Assembly: GCA_963971575.1 (NCBI GenBank)
Contig: OZ020616.1
Span: forward strand, 55,163,201 to 55,227,200
From: Liopterus haemorrhoidalis
Taxonomy: Eukaryota > Arthropoda > Insecta > Coleoptera > Dytiscidae
Reading direction: 5' to 3'
Length of the DNA: 64,000 nt
The first letter of the stretch is position 1. Every line of letters starts with the position of its first letter. Both the position numbers and the translations under genes were made by a program. The notes under the pieces are model-generated. The model was given only the letters and a program-made list of their open reading frames with translations. It searched no databases and was not told the origin of the DNA. Positions 44,001 to 53,769 of this stretch are shown piece after piece.

Positions 44001-47000
44001 AAATATGTGCTCATCGAAAAAAAAAAATTTTTTTTTTAAATTCTGAGTAGGGATGAAATGAAAGCCATTAGCACGTGGATTAACGATCAAAATTTTATTT
44101 TTGCAAAATAAACTATTTTGACGCTATTTTTGCCAAAAATGTGCAAAAAAAAATTGTCCCACCTCCTGTAAGCCAGAGGGGGTAATCTAAAAATCTGAAA
44201 AAACTCTAAGTAATGAACATTGGTGTGAACCGGAATAGTACAACAGGAATTTTTGATCAGATTATGTTTTCGGAAAATAACTGTATTTTTTGTTGGCGAT
44301 GTAAAATATTTAATACGTTATGTAACACAGTAACCAGTAAGCGTTCATAGTCTAAAGCAGTGTTTTTCAACCGGGGTGCCGCAAAGTCCAACAATGAATG
44401 CCACAAAATACTCCTAGATAACTTTTTCAGTATCTCAAAGTAAAGTTAATAATTTCTTGCAAAATTACTTAAGTGTAGTTCAAGATAACTCATTGTCAGT
44501 TCTATTTTGCTTTGTGTAATTTCATATATTTCATAATAAAACTAGATTTAAAAAACAAATTGGGTGCCACGATTTTTTATTTTTCAGTCAAGGGTGCCAC
44601 GATTTTTTATTCTTCAGTCAGGGGTGCCACTCAATGAAAAAGATCGAAAAACACTGGTCTAATGGTTAGCCTTCTCGCTTTTTAAGCTGCAAACTAAGGT
44701 TCACTTCCGGGCTGGAGACAATTTAATTTTTCTGTTTTTTTTTTCATTCTTATTTTGTTTAAATTATTTTATCAAAATTCTAGTTTTATTTTGGCAAATA
44801 TTACATTTAATTTAAAAAATTAAATATCCAGTGGGAATTGTTGGAATTATAATTTAATTCTATGTTTCAATGTATACGAAATCAGAGGGGCGAAGCATAT
44901 GACTTAAAACAACCAATGGAAACCATAGGCGCAATTTTCAAAGTATTAATGAACCTTACTATATAAAAAAAAAAATACTGCACATATTTAGAAACCTAAA
45001 TAATGGTATTAGGTATCCCAAGTAATCATCATTCACTTACTAAATACCTGCGAAACCCTGAAATGTGTGAAAATTCACACTTCACTTTAATTTTTTAGTC
45101 TACTTTTGATTTCTTCTTCTGTGGTCACATTTTTTCGGTATAAATCTTAGGTTTAAACAATAATTAAATAATTTTTCATTCTATTAAATTAAATTTTTTA
45201 CCCAGATGAACTGTATCCCTCATCTGACGACGAATCCATCGATGGTAAGAACTAAATTGGTGACGAGTGATCTAACAAATTTGAAAAATTTTAAATAGAA
45301 CTTCAACTTGGTTCTATTTTAAAATTGTTTTTACAATGATTTTATTGAAATTTCAATACGTTTTATGTTTGATATATTTTAGTGTTTATTTTTTGTGTAG
45401 TAGATAGTTAATTTCAGCCAGATTTTATTTCAAAATATGACTAACAGTTATTAAATGCTTGTACGAATATTCATCGATACTATTGTTTCAATATTGTTTC
45501 TTTCTTAGGTGCTGACTTCGATATGGAAGTGGTTTTAACATCTTGTTCGCAATGTCATAACTGTTCAGCATTACTTTACGATGAAGAAATAATGTCTAAC
45601 TGGTCAGCGGAAGATAGTAATTTGAACACTAAATGTCATGTCTGTGAAAAACCTACCGTACCACTCTTAACTGTTTCTATTCTTCAACCTGGTTGCGGAA
45701 TAACTGATCCGTTCAGCGTACCTTATCTCAATCCTCTTGTCCTGAGAAAAGAACTAGAAAATATCTTGGCAAGAGAAGGAGATTTGTGTTTAACCCATGC
45801 TAATTTTGTCAGTGAACATCCTATTATTTACTGGAATTTAATTTGGACTTTTGAAAGAATTAATGTACAAACACATTTACCAAATCTATGCCTTAAAAAT
45901 AAATTTGTCCAAAAGGATGAAATGAAAAATGGGGAGGAGAATGGAGTGGTTGAAATTAAAGATGATAAGGATAATGGTTCGAAGGAAAATGTTATGGTAC
46001 TTGTTGAAAATGGAACTGATCCACTTACCCAAGAATTAGCTTCTGCTGGTATGTTATATTTTTTATATTTATTTATAAAATACTGTTCCATTTTTATGAT
46101 CAAGATATTTCTAGGATTTCGTAGGTATAACCAAGAAATCCTTATACCGTCACTGATATATCTGACCGGTAGAAATTGTAGTTGAACTTAGGAGTTGAAA
46201 TTTGGCGTGCATATACAGTTCTTTGACACGAATATCTATATTATTTAAACGTGATTTTTGACAAGGTGTCAAAAAAACTTTTTTGTTGTCGCAATTTAAG
46301 CCAGATTAGTAACAAAAAAAAAAACATTTTTTTTAATTGTTGAATTATTACTTTAAAATGTATTGTAGGGTATCAAATGAAATCTTTGATAACTAGATGG
46401 GTAGACAATATGTAATTCTTAAAACACTTTTCATTTTTTAATGATTATTGAAAAAATTTAAGTAAAAGTTCAACTTAGGATAGGGTGACCATTCGTCCCG
46501 CATTTCGCGGGACGTCCCGTATTTTGATTTGGTGTCCCCAGGGCCGAATTTTGCTCTGTACTTATATTTGGGAGGTGAAGACCTTTTTTTTGCTCTTTAC
46601 TTATATTTGGGAGGTGAGGACCTTTTTTTTGCTCTTTACTTATATTTGAGAGGTGAGGACCTTTTTTTTGTTTGCTCTTCACTTATATTTCGGAAGTGAC
46701 GACCTTTTTTTTGCTCCGTTCCGCATTGCCGTCTCCAAGAAAATGGTCACCCTAACTTAAGAGTTGAAATTTAACATGCATATACAGTTCTTAGACCGAA
46801 ATATCTAAATTATTTAAACGTGATTTTTGATAAAAAGGTGTCAAAAAAACTGTTTTGCTGTCGGAATTTAGCCAGATTAAATACAAAAATTTTTTTTTTT
46901 TTTTTTAATTGTTGAATTGTTACTTTGAAATGTATTGTAGGGTATCAAATGAAAGCTCTGATAAGTAGATGAGCAGACAATAAGTAATTCTTAAAATGCT

Positions 47001-50000
47001 TTTAATTTTTCAGCGATTTTTGAAAAAAATTAATACAAAATTTGTAGGGTATCGAATGAAAACTTTGGTACGTTGATGGGAAGAAAGTAATTTTTAAAAT
47101 ACTTTTATTTTTAAACGATTAAAAAAAAAAAAAAACACTAAAAATGTGTATCCCACGCCCCCTTAATTATTTCTTAGCTTCCTGTGGAACTAAATTTTGA
47201 AATCTAGTAATTTTTGTTACATAGTTTTAACATAGTAAATCGGACTTTTTAGGACAATTTAGGTTATAACTTACAGTTTTATAAGAGCATAATTTTTAAA
47301 CAACAAATATAATATTTTGACAACAGAATAACAGGACAATTAAAAAAAAAATCTTTTGAAAAATAAATTGATACATTTTGGACAAATAAGCCAACATTAA
47401 GAAAATCACTTAATATTAGAGATACAGGCAGGTAACATATTAAAAAATAAACTATCTAGTTCCACACGAAGCTAAGAAACGAATAACCTAGAGGGATTAC
47501 TTTATAAATCTGAAAAATTCTAAGTAATGCACATTGATTTGAACCGGAATAGTAAAATAAGAATTTATAATGAAACGAAATTTAAAACAAGCTATATTTC
47601 ATCCCGATATAATATTTAGAAGCGATTATATATCTGACAAAAAATAGTTTTCTGATTTGCCGTATACAGTGTATTATAAAAATGGATTAGTAATTTTATA
47701 GTTATAAACTTACCTTCTGTTCTGTTACTAATTAGCTGTTCGGAGGGATTCTAAACGTGAGTTGTACTAACACAAAATATATTTTTATTTCGGTTTTTAT
47801 AACGTATGTTGTTTTAACTATGTTCAGAGAGATCAGCAGGACAGGTAGCTGTTAGATGTATTTGGGATGATCCAAGGTTACACGGAGAGGGTCCCCCTAT
47901 GTATTTACTTTGGCAGCGCTGTGATCCAGCCAGTCCGTTAGTCAGTGCTTTACTCACCGATCAAACCAGCATTAGTCGAAAGTAAGAATAAGACCGAGAT
48001 CAATACTGATACTGATATAACAATGATTTAACAAAGATATGACTTAAAAGTAATTTGATTTGAATTAACCGCTAACTGGTGATATAGTATTCGAGCGTGT
48101 CATTTCTCAGTACCTAGTGAGTGACTATCATCGTTTTAAGTTATTTTCTCGGGCAAATTTTACTTTTTCTTTTAATATATTTTTTTATATACTATATTTG
48201 TACAAATTTTAAGGTGGGCAGTCTAAAAATATGTTTAAGGCGCCTCCTCATATTTATTTTTTGAAATATGGTCATTTTCAGACGATTTTTTAAAATTGAT
48301 TCAAAAACGGTAAATTATAGCTTGTAATGGAGATTATTTTTGAGATCTACGACTCAAAATACACAAGTATACACATTTTGAAGTTAATCAGAGAGAAAAA
48401 ATTTTTGGTCATACTTAACGAGTGGCCAAAAACATCCTTATACGGCAACAAACGCGTCGATCGCCGATACCCTGAAATTTTCCCCGGTCAAATTTTACCA
48501 AAAAATTTTATATTTTTTGATTTGCATCAAATTATTTTTATACACTAATTTTGGGGTGGGAAGTCTTAAAAAAATATTTAAAAAATTCCCTCTTGACTAG
48601 TTTTTGAGTTACAGCAAACTCAAGTCAGTTTTTTTGAATTTACTCAAAATCGGTAATTAAAAACTTGTAATTGAGGTTATTTTTGAGATCTATGGCTCAA
48701 AATACAAAGATGTACAAATTTTTAACTAAATCTGAGACAAAAAAAAAATTTACCCAAAAATCGACAAAATCGTAAGGGGTACCCCTTACGATTTTTTCGT
48801 TTTTTGGCCATTTTCAAAGGTTTTGTTTGACGATTCGTATTTATTGTAAAAGTTGGGTTATTAAGGCCCCAATTTTTTTCTAGACTAAACAATATAAGAA
48901 GATTTCAAAAATTCAAACCGCAGTTCTTTATATTATATTGTTCTTAAGTTAGGATTTTTTGAAACTTCAAAAAAAAATTGAGAAATTAAAAATTTCGCAA
49001 AAAATTTTTTTGTTTGGGAATTGCTTCAAAATGGGTTTTAAGGCCCTTTAGGACCTCAGGACTTAAAAAATTCTAACCGCAGGTCTTTATCTCATTTAGA
49101 TTTTGAGATACGGTCTTTCGAAAATAAAATATCTATAAATTCTCAAAACTACAGGGATCAAAATGGCGTTAACAAAGGAGGGCCCTATTTTTTATCTAGG
49201 TAGAAAAAAGTCTGTAGATTTCAAAAATTCAAACCGAAGGTCCCTATATTTTATCGTTTTTAAGTTAGAATTTTTTTAAATTAAAAAAAAAATTAACTCA
49301 AAAAAATTTTTTTTTGGGGTTTGTTTTGCAACATGTCATGAGGCCCTTTAGGTCCTCGGGATTTCAAAAATTTCAACCGTAGGACCCCTATCACATAGTT
49401 TTTAAGATACGGACTTTTGAAAATGAAATATTTACAAATTTTCAAAATTACACGGACCAAAAAGGTATCAACTCAGGAGAGTTTAAATTTTGATTCAGGT
49501 AAATAAAAGTCTAGATTTCAAAAATTCAATCCATAGGTTTCTATCTCCAATCGTTCAACAACAGAATCATCTCGCGAAAATCTGGACTTAATATTAACTT
49601 TACCTCCATTTTTCTTAGGAAATGTAAAAAAAACTAAGATATACTAGCGTCGGCGAATCAACGCAGTTACGTCACAAGACGTAACAAACGACTGTATTGT
49701 CTGGAACAATGCATTCGTTTGTTAAGTCGTGTGACGTAACTGCGTTGATTCGCCGACGCTAGTATACCTCCCTTTTTCCTTTCTTAAATGACAGCCAAAA
49801 ACACTACAATTTATTTTGCTTTTATAGTTTTTCAAAACTACAACTTTGTAACAAAAATTCAACACTAAAATATACGTAATAAGTTCAAACTGTAGTGCAG
49901 TATTAAGTACAATAATTTGGCTACCAGTTAGCCTATTCGACCGTGTCAGTTTAAAACATAAGACGCGTCATGTGTAAGTTACTTAAGTTACTTGTCATAT

Positions 50001-50405
50001 CACATCTTGTTATATCAGTTTGATGAGAGTTCTGTGTCTTAAATTCACTTCATCGTAACATATATTAAATGATTTTAAAATTACAGCGTGATGCAAAACG
50101 TTATTGGATCCGTTCGTTGCAATGACTTATTGGAACCACTCAAACGATTGGCAACGGAGAGACAAAAACATCAGGCTATTCGAGGGGTGGATAAAACGCA
50201 TTCTATTTACAGGGATATTTTGTTTTTAGCTTTTAAATCACTGGGAAGATCTAATATTGATCTTGTAGCATTTGACAAAGAATATAAATCTGCTTTTGAC
50301 AGACTTCCGGAGAGGAGTAATAAACTGTATCGTGCTCAAGATAGACCACTCAGTATAGCTGCTATTTGTTGCAGACATTATTTTAAAACATTAACATTAC
50401 CATAA
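26049..50405 (+). CDS. Crag: Crag / DENND4-family Rab guanine-nucleotide exchange factor
   Basis: DENN-domain protein of the DENND4 family. Drosophila Crag binds calmodulin and activates Rab10/Rab11 in polarised secretion and photoreceptor trafficking. Exons: 26049-26349, 26403-26730, 26882-27224, 27627-28677, 30292-30454, 32407-32700, 32752-32909, 32978-33166, 33327-33558, 35229-35510, 40339-40425, 42495-42847, 45206-45244, 45509-46048, 47828-47981, 50087-50405. All 15 introns are GT-AG and every phase matches, giving 1610 residues (Drosophila about 1670). The N-terminus ([18 protein letters not shown]) begins the MABP/uDENN part. cDENN is about residues 390-470 ([20 protein letters not shown]). 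dDENN is about 555-630 ([16 protein letters not shown]). A PPR-like helix lies near 810 ([18 protein letters not shown]). A C-terminal four-Cys knuckle uses C1289, C1292, C1316 and C1319. Intron 6 is only 51 bp and exon 13 only 39 bp, whereas several other introns exceed 1.5 kb because of repeats. Confidence 0.95.
28839..29430 (+). mobile_element. dispersed element R2, 3'-truncated copy in Crag intron 4
   Basis: Starts AGGGTTTTGTAGGTATGACC, with the usual order 'ttgtcgtctgtctgttcggt', 'tttggcatgcttatacaac', 'gggtatcaaatgaaagccct', 'gaatagtacaacaggaattt', then a degenerate tRNA-like block near 29365-29420 ('ttggtctaatggttagc'). It ends soon after. Confidence 0.82.
29898..29968 (+). repeat. tRNA-like sequence, probable SINE head
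   Basis: 'gtgactccgtggtaaaatgg' (box A-like) followed by a well-formed T-arm, GCGGGTTCAATCCCCGC (5-bp stem, TTCAATC loop). The acceptor stem does not pair and there is no convincing D-arm, so it is not called a functional tRNA gene. A related degenerate copy is near 18788. Confidence 0.5.
30669..31075. mobile_element. TTCCAAACGGTTAAGCGGA-type MITE, copy 2
   Basis: CAGTCTGTTCCAAACGGTTA at the left and the exact inverse at the right, flanked by TA (30667-30668, 31076-31077). The 407-bp interior ends in 'acaacctaaaagaactaaat'. Non-coding. In Crag intron 5. Confidence 0.9.
31382..31779. mobile_element. TTCCAAACGGTTAAGCGGA-type MITE, copy 3 (inverted)
   Basis: GGCTATTCCAAACGGTTAGG at the left and the inverse of GGCTATTCCAAACAATAAGG at the right, flanked by TA (31380-31381, 31780-31781). 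It is the reverse complement of copy 2, which lies 300 bp upstream in the same intron. Confidence 0.88.
31785..32091. mobile_element. hAT-like MITE with perfect TSD GCCTATCC
   Basis: CAGCGGTCCCCAAAC... and ...CTTTGGGAAACGCTG, flanked by GCCTATCC (31777-31784, 32092-32099). It landed on the very end of MITE copy 3. A TAGTAATAAAGAG microsatellite-like tract lies at 31900-31975. Confidence 0.92.
32701..32751 (+). other. 51-bp ultrashort Crag intron 6
   Basis: GTAAGT donor and TTGCAG acceptor, 51 bp. Required to keep frame between ...NALTYG and [10 protein letters not shown]. Close to the minimal insect intron size, and a contrast with the transposon-laden neighbouring introns. Confidence 0.9.
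33559..33940. other. Crag intron 9, left part
   Basis: Contains a less AT-rich block (33650-33760: 'cggcgaccgatggctcgcta') of unknown origin, distantly like 'atcggcgaccaacacgtcat' at 30516 in intron 5. No gene or TIR pair supported. Confidence 0.35.
33946..34929 (+). mobile_element. dispersed element R2, reference copy
   Basis: About 984 bp. 5' end AGGGTTTTGTAGGTATGACC; 3' end 'actaaatacctgcgaaatcct', the inverse of AGGRTTTCGCAGGTATTTAG, so the ends form TIRs. The interior holds a TCTG-rich start, an A/T-rich body, a tRNA-like segment at about 34450-34520 ('catagtgtaatggttagccc' ... 'aaagttctcttccgg') and a 3' half ('ggcggagcttatgac', 'caaccaatggaagccatagg'). No ORF over 60 codons has recognisable similarity. 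Confidence 0.85.
35511..36330. other. Crag intron 10, left part
   Basis: AT-rich. A possible degenerate transposon end lies near 36090-36180 ('gatccacggatacggataat', 'ccgcgggtaaggatacggat'). Nothing else recognised before the hAT cluster. Confidence 0.35.
36613..37964. mobile_element. Harbinger-like MITE A (TIR GGCCGAGAACATACAGAAA)
   Basis: Begins GGCCGAGAACATACAGAAAT after CTA (36610-36612) and ends ...GCTTTCTGTATGTTCGCGGCC before TTA (37965-37967). Its left 600 bp is the reverse complement of element B. The right half is unique, AT-rich DNA. Confidence 0.8.
37968..38600. mobile_element. Harbinger-like MITE B, inverted relative to A
   Basis: GGCCGAGAACATACAGAAAG at the left, and its inverse CTTTCTGTATGTTCTCGGCC at the right, flanked by TTA (37965-37967, 38601-38603). 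633 bp. With A it forms a long inverted repeat (arms about 600 bp). Short minus-strand frames encode '[20 protein letters not shown]'-like peptides also present in A. These may be a transposase scrap but are not recognised. Confidence 0.85.
38627..39008. mobile_element. hAT-like MITE (CAGTGTTCCTCAACC)
   Basis: CAGTGTTCCTCAACCTTTTT at the left and ...GGGGTTGAAGAACACTG at the right. Flanks CATTAGAC and CACTAGAT (6 of 8 match). It abuts the previous hAT on its left and another on its right. Confidence 0.85.
39017..39239. mobile_element. hAT-like MITE (CAGGGCTTCTTAAAC)
   Basis: CAGGGCTTCTTAAACTGTGG at the left and ...AAGTTTAAGAAGCCCTG at the right. Flanks CACTAGAT (39009-39016) and CACTAGAC (39240-39247), 7 of 8 identical. 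Third hAT in a row at the same octamer. Confidence 0.92.
39248..40338. other. Crag intron 10, right part
   Basis: AT-rich intronic DNA ending at the acceptor of the 87-bp exon 11. No ORF, TIR pair or tandem repeat supported. Confidence 0.5.
40938..41405. mobile_element. palindromic mariner derivative, copy 1
   Basis: Two inverted copies of a mariner 3' end meet at a centre near 41170. The right arm (+) reads '[20 protein letters not shown]' ... '[20 protein letters not shown]' (C-terminal transposase). The left arm carries the same in reverse from 40938. Arms about 228 bp, with identical outer ends ('caataaaatatacattctaa' and inverse). In Crag intron 11. Confidence 0.88.
41408..42143 (-). 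mobile_element. Tigger/pogo-like transposon remnant, TA TSD
   Basis: Left end CAGGTTACCCCGTTCAACGC ('gcgggggatacgttctgg' is Tigger-like), right end 'gcaattaacctg', both flanked by TA (41406-41407, 42144-42145). The minus strand encodes a transposase C-terminus: '[20 protein letters not shown]', a stop, then an open frame ending [20 protein letters not shown]...RNLDSFLQ, typical of pogo/CENPB-type transposases. The DDE core is deleted. Confidence 0.82.
41581..42080 (-). pseudogene. pogo/Tigger transposase C-terminal fragment
   Basis: Two stop codons separate pieces of an acidic then basic C-terminus. The last 86 codons are open (41841-41581), finishing in '[13 protein letters not shown]'. It keeps the helical tail that follows the DDE domain in Tigger-class transposases, with no catalytic residues left. 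Confidence 0.7.
42892..43018. mobile_element. 127-bp foldback MITE, copy 1 (Crag intron 12)
   Basis: TATACTAGCGTCGGCGAATC at the left, and the exact inverse at the right. The arms (about 52 bp) pair almost perfectly around a loop 'ctgtattgtctggaacaatg'. It starts 45 bp after the exon 12 donor. A second copy with the same length and loop is at 49640-49766. Confidence 0.9.
43040..43830 (+). repeat. decayed R2-related pieces in head-to-tail array
   Basis: R2 blocks recur out of register: 'gaaccgaaatagttcaacag' near 43133, then 'cctaaaatgtgcaaaagttg' near 43584 through 'aaatacctacataaccctga' near 43782. The piece ending at 43830 abuts the next R2 start at 43836. Confidence 0.65.
43836..45059 (+). 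mobile_element. dispersed element R2, full-length but interrupted copy
   Basis: AGGGTTTTGTAGGTATGACC to 'actaaatacctgcgaaaccct', colinear with 33946-34929. A hAT MITE (44358-44656) sits inside its tRNA-like block. In Crag intron 12. Confidence 0.85.
44358..44656. mobile_element. hAT-like MITE inside R2
   Basis: CAGTGTTTTTCAACCGGGGT at the left, ...GATCGAAAAACACTG at the right. Flanks GTCTAAAG (44350-44357) and GTCTAATG (44657-44664), 7 of 8 identical. It contains a near-tandem 'gggtgccacgattttttatt' duplication. Confidence 0.88.
46110..47160 (+). repeat. diverged R2-related tandem pieces in Crag intron 14
   Basis: Starts 'aggatttcgtaggtataacc' near 46114. The segment 46186-46480 ('gagttgaaatttggcgtgca' ... 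'gtgatttttgacaaggtgtc') is repeated at 46755-47040 after a hAT MITE. 'gggtatcaaatgaaa' occurs near 46369, 46940 and 47047 (diverged). An older R2 subfamily. Confidence 0.65.
46481..46754. mobile_element. hAT-like MITE carrying 40-bp minisatellite
   Basis: TAGGGTGACCATTCGTCCCG at the left, ...GAAAATGGTCACCCTA at the right. Flanks ACTTAGGA (46473-46480) and ACTTAAGA (46755-46762), 7 of 8 identical. Between about 46550 and 46710 are four units of 'tgctctttacttatatttgg' + 'gaggtgaggaccttttttt'. Confidence 0.88.
48230..49580. repeat. degenerate long-period tandem repeats in Crag intron 15
   Basis: Blocks 'aaggccctttaggacctcag' (49041) and 'gaggccctttaggtcctcgg' (49341) start units about 300 bp long. 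Inner landmarks 'atttcaaaaattcaaaccgc/aagg', 'tttgagatacggtctttcga' / 'tttaagatacggacttttga' recur, and a third partial unit starts near 48868. Earlier, 'tttttgagatctacgactca' (48338) recurs as 'tttttgagatctatggctca' (48680). The palindrome 'atcgtaaggggtaccccttacgat' spans 48768-48791. Confidence 0.7.
49640..49766. mobile_element. 127-bp foldback MITE, copy 2 (Crag intron 15)
   Basis: Same ends and loop as 42892-43018 (TATACTAGCGTCGGCGAATC and inverse). A few substitutions in the arms leave nearly complete pairing. Confidence 0.9.
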
Positions 50406-51900
50406 AGATTTTAACAAATTAATAGGATTACAATTTTAATTTTTGCTCACAGTCTTATTTCTGTCAGTATTTGTTTGTTTTTTTAGAATTAGATAGACAG
50501 CATAATGTAATCAAAATGACATAAAAGAATTTGTACATAAGATACATTAGAAATTTAGGTGGTTTTTATTCATAGGTGACTATTTTTATCAAATTTTCTG
50601 TAAATAAATTTAAACAAAATTTTTCTTCATTGCAAAAAATAACGATTTAGGTTGTGTTTTAAATATATATTATATGTGATAGTTTTCTTACATTTTATTC
50701 ACTGGAATATAAAAATGTTTAGCTTTGCTATCTAGTTTGACTTTGCTTACTGCGACTCTAATAGATTCAATTGAGGAGCAGTTGTGATTCTTTGTACAGA
50801 CTACACCAGAAAGATTGTATGGTTGAGATAAAACTCGCCTGTGGCGCTGCTTACAATAAGTGAGTTAATTAATTACACTTATTGCCGATGTCGGCGCTAG
50901 TAGTTCATTTCTCTTATGACAGGGTGGTAGTGACAAAGCGATCAACAAATCTTGTCCAATACTTGACAGAAACATTTAGTTATCAAACTTATTTCCAAGG
51001 ACATGTACACATAGGCGTACATTCTATTTTTATTACCTTATATGAATTGATTATTAAATGAACACTATTTTTCTCTACATGCCAATGAGTTGATAACAGG
51101 TATTAAGTTAGGAACAAATATTTTCGTTGTTCCTCGGGTGAGTTCGGACAAACGAAGTAATCTGATTGGTTCTTTGTTAAATTGGGATTTTCAGCTGCGA
51201 ATTAGAATACAGTTTTGATATTTTTAAACTCATTGTTTACTGTTGTGTAACTGACAAGAAATAATGATCGCACGGTATTTTTATTGCTATATTTTACTAT
51301 AAACATGGATTTTACGTAAAATAGAAAACGTCAATCATCCGGGTTTCAGATTTAGCCTCTTGTTTATTATCTGTGGAATCGAATTAAACGGGTTCTTTTA
51401 TATGTAATCGTATTTCTAAGAAATAGATATTTTACAAAACCAAACAAAATAAAAGATGTTACAAAGAAAACAATAAAAAATAACAGATTTCCTATTAAAA
51501 TTAATGAAAAATTTGTTTATATTGCACTTAATCTTCTTTATTATGTTTTCTAAGCTAACCAAATAAGAACGTAGTTTGTATTAACCGTATTTTTAAATTA
51601 TCCGTGATTTGGCGTCCTCGAGTTAGTACGGATAATCGATGTTTTGCTCTAGTGTATATGCCAATTCCTTCAAATTTTTCATTTGTCACATGTGTGGCAT
51701 ATAATAAAGGCATATACAATTCTATATATAAAAGCCCAAATTTCTGTCTTAACGTAACGCTAAGTTCCTGGGTACTAGCGGGTCTTGCGGCATGCGGTCG
51801 GTCATGAACTGAGTGGCGGTGAACGACGTACCTCGACAGCAGCTCGCTTAGCGATACTATAGCTCTCCAGTCAGTACATACCTTGGCTTGATTAAGGAAT
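50406..51900. other. Crag 3' flank and intergenic DNA
   Basis: AATAAA at 50603-50608 is the first plausible Crag polyadenylation signal. Beyond it is AT-rich DNA without supported genes. A less AT-rich patch at 51770-51880 ('gcatgcggtcggtcatgaac') has no recognisable coding content. Confidence 0.45.
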
Positions 51901-51920
51901 GTTGTGTCAATTGATGTTAT

Positions 51921-52120
51921 GCCCGCGGACCGTGTCCGGTCCGATACTAATTTTTAAACGACACGCATTGAGCGGCTTTTTAGGATTTCCTAGGTATAAT
52001 CAGAAACAGCTATACCATTGATGTCCAGCAGCACGCGGGCCGTATCCGGCTCGATACTAATTTTTAAACGACGCGCATTAAGCAGCTTTTTAGAATTTCC
52101 TAGGTATAATCAAGAAACGT
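51921..52120. repeat. tandem duplication (about 110-bp period)
   Basis: 'gcggaccgtgtccggtccga' ... 'ttcctaggtataatcagaaac' (51925-52007) is repeated as 'gcgggccgtatccggctcga' ... 'ttcctaggtataatcaagaaac' (52035-52118). Each unit ends in an R2-like 5' terminus ('aggatttcctaggtataatc'), so the repeat may be built from R2 ends. Confidence 0.75.
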
Positions 52121-52998
52121 TTTTGTTTTGTTAATATACGCAGAATCATGCAAATTTTAATAATTGATTCTAGCTTATATTGATTTTTATTCGTTATCAG
52201 TATGCCAACGTTGTTGGACATTATCGCATTTTTTTATTATTATATATATATTTTTTTTTTATTGGCTCATATGGTGTCAATCCTACAATCTTTCTGGGAG
52301 AGTCTGTTAAATAGATATTTCAGGATTGTTTCAATTTTATGTGGTGATTGTCATGCAAATGACTTTATAATGTTAAAAATAAATATTTTAAAGAACGAAA
52401 CTCAGTGCTAAGTAGTGACAAATAAATGTAAAACTTAAAAAAAAAAAAAACCGTCACTTAACTTTATTTTTTGACTCTCGAATAACATGTATAAAAAATG
52501 AGTAATGATTAAATAATTCAAGCTTTTTAATTTTTCATCAGTTAATATGTAACCTCTTTTTTATTTAATAATTCTAATATTTTACATATCACAAAACTCT
52601 TTATATCTAGATGTTTTTTATTAATTACTTATAATTAATCACATACTACAGAATTCATGAAAATACTTTATCGAAATCGAGAATCATGCAAGAAATTCGA
52701 TCTATTCCCTGAAGTATATAACAACTTATTGGTGATTAGCTTCCAGCTGGGGCCGCTGGAATGCTCTGGCTCTGGTGTTTCTCTGCATAGGTAACGGGAC
52801 TACATAAGAGGATAAGTCGATTAACACGTACAATGTTCTCCACAGTAATACTTTTTTGCCGGCTACTTAAAAATTACCAGGCACCCTCATAAAAAGCTTA
52901 TATACAAGCATACAGATAAAACAAATTCTATGTTTTAAGCCGCAATACGTGTGTAATTTTATTTTACCAATCGGTTTGTCATAACTCGTTAGTGAGGG

Positions 52999-53761
52999 CA
53001 GCGGTTTCCAATATTTTGACTTGTGAATCCCTCAACATATTTGTTGCGGACACCATTATTTTGTATGTTTGCCATTGCTGATAGTACTAGGCTAGAATAG
53101 TACAATATATATTGAGTATTAGTATCAAAGAAATATAATACTTCACAAAGTATAAAATTCGGACGTTAATAGTATTAGGCTAGAATAGTACAATATATGT
53201 TGAGTATTAGAATCAAAGAGTTTTGGAAACTGCTAGAATCTGTTTCGGTCTTAAGCGATCACAGTTCATCACTCTTTTGATCAAAATAATGGTGTGCGCA
53301 TTAATACTAGACCAATGTAAAATACTTTCAAAGATAATAACGTTTGTTTTACCACTCTGAAAGGATATAAATATGAAACATAAAAAATTAAGTTTCCCTC
53401 TTAGTTACATATTACAAAATTAAACATATAGTCAATTTGTCACATCCTGTATAATTGTTCTGCATTTTTGTAATTTATTTCCAATTCTACGATAATAAGC
53501 CTAATAATTTACCATAAAATAGCTATTTTGAAATTTAAAAAAAAATAATAATAAAGCCAAATAGCGTGAATTGACGCTATTACAGGATTTTTATTTATTT
53601 CACAATTTAATTTTTACCAGTTTTTGCTTTTAAAATTACAATAAACTTAAATAAATTATTAAGAACATTTAAAATATTATTTCAAAAATTTTCTTGGGGG
53701 GTCCAGAAAGTATTTTAGGCTAGTTGGGGGGTACAGAGTATAAAAAGGTTAAGAACCGCTG
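52999..53761. mobile_element. probable hAT-like element (CAGCGGTTTCC...GAACCGCTG)
   Basis: CAGCGGTTTCCAATATTTTG at the left, ...AAAGGTTAAGAACCGCTG at the right, compatible with hAT termini. The flanking octamers (AGTGAGGG, CTGTAGAG) do not match, so the call rests on ends only. The interior has an 85-bp tandem duplication ('ggctagaatagtacaatata' at 53091 and 53171). Confidence 0.6.
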
Positions 53762-53769
53762 CTGTAGAG

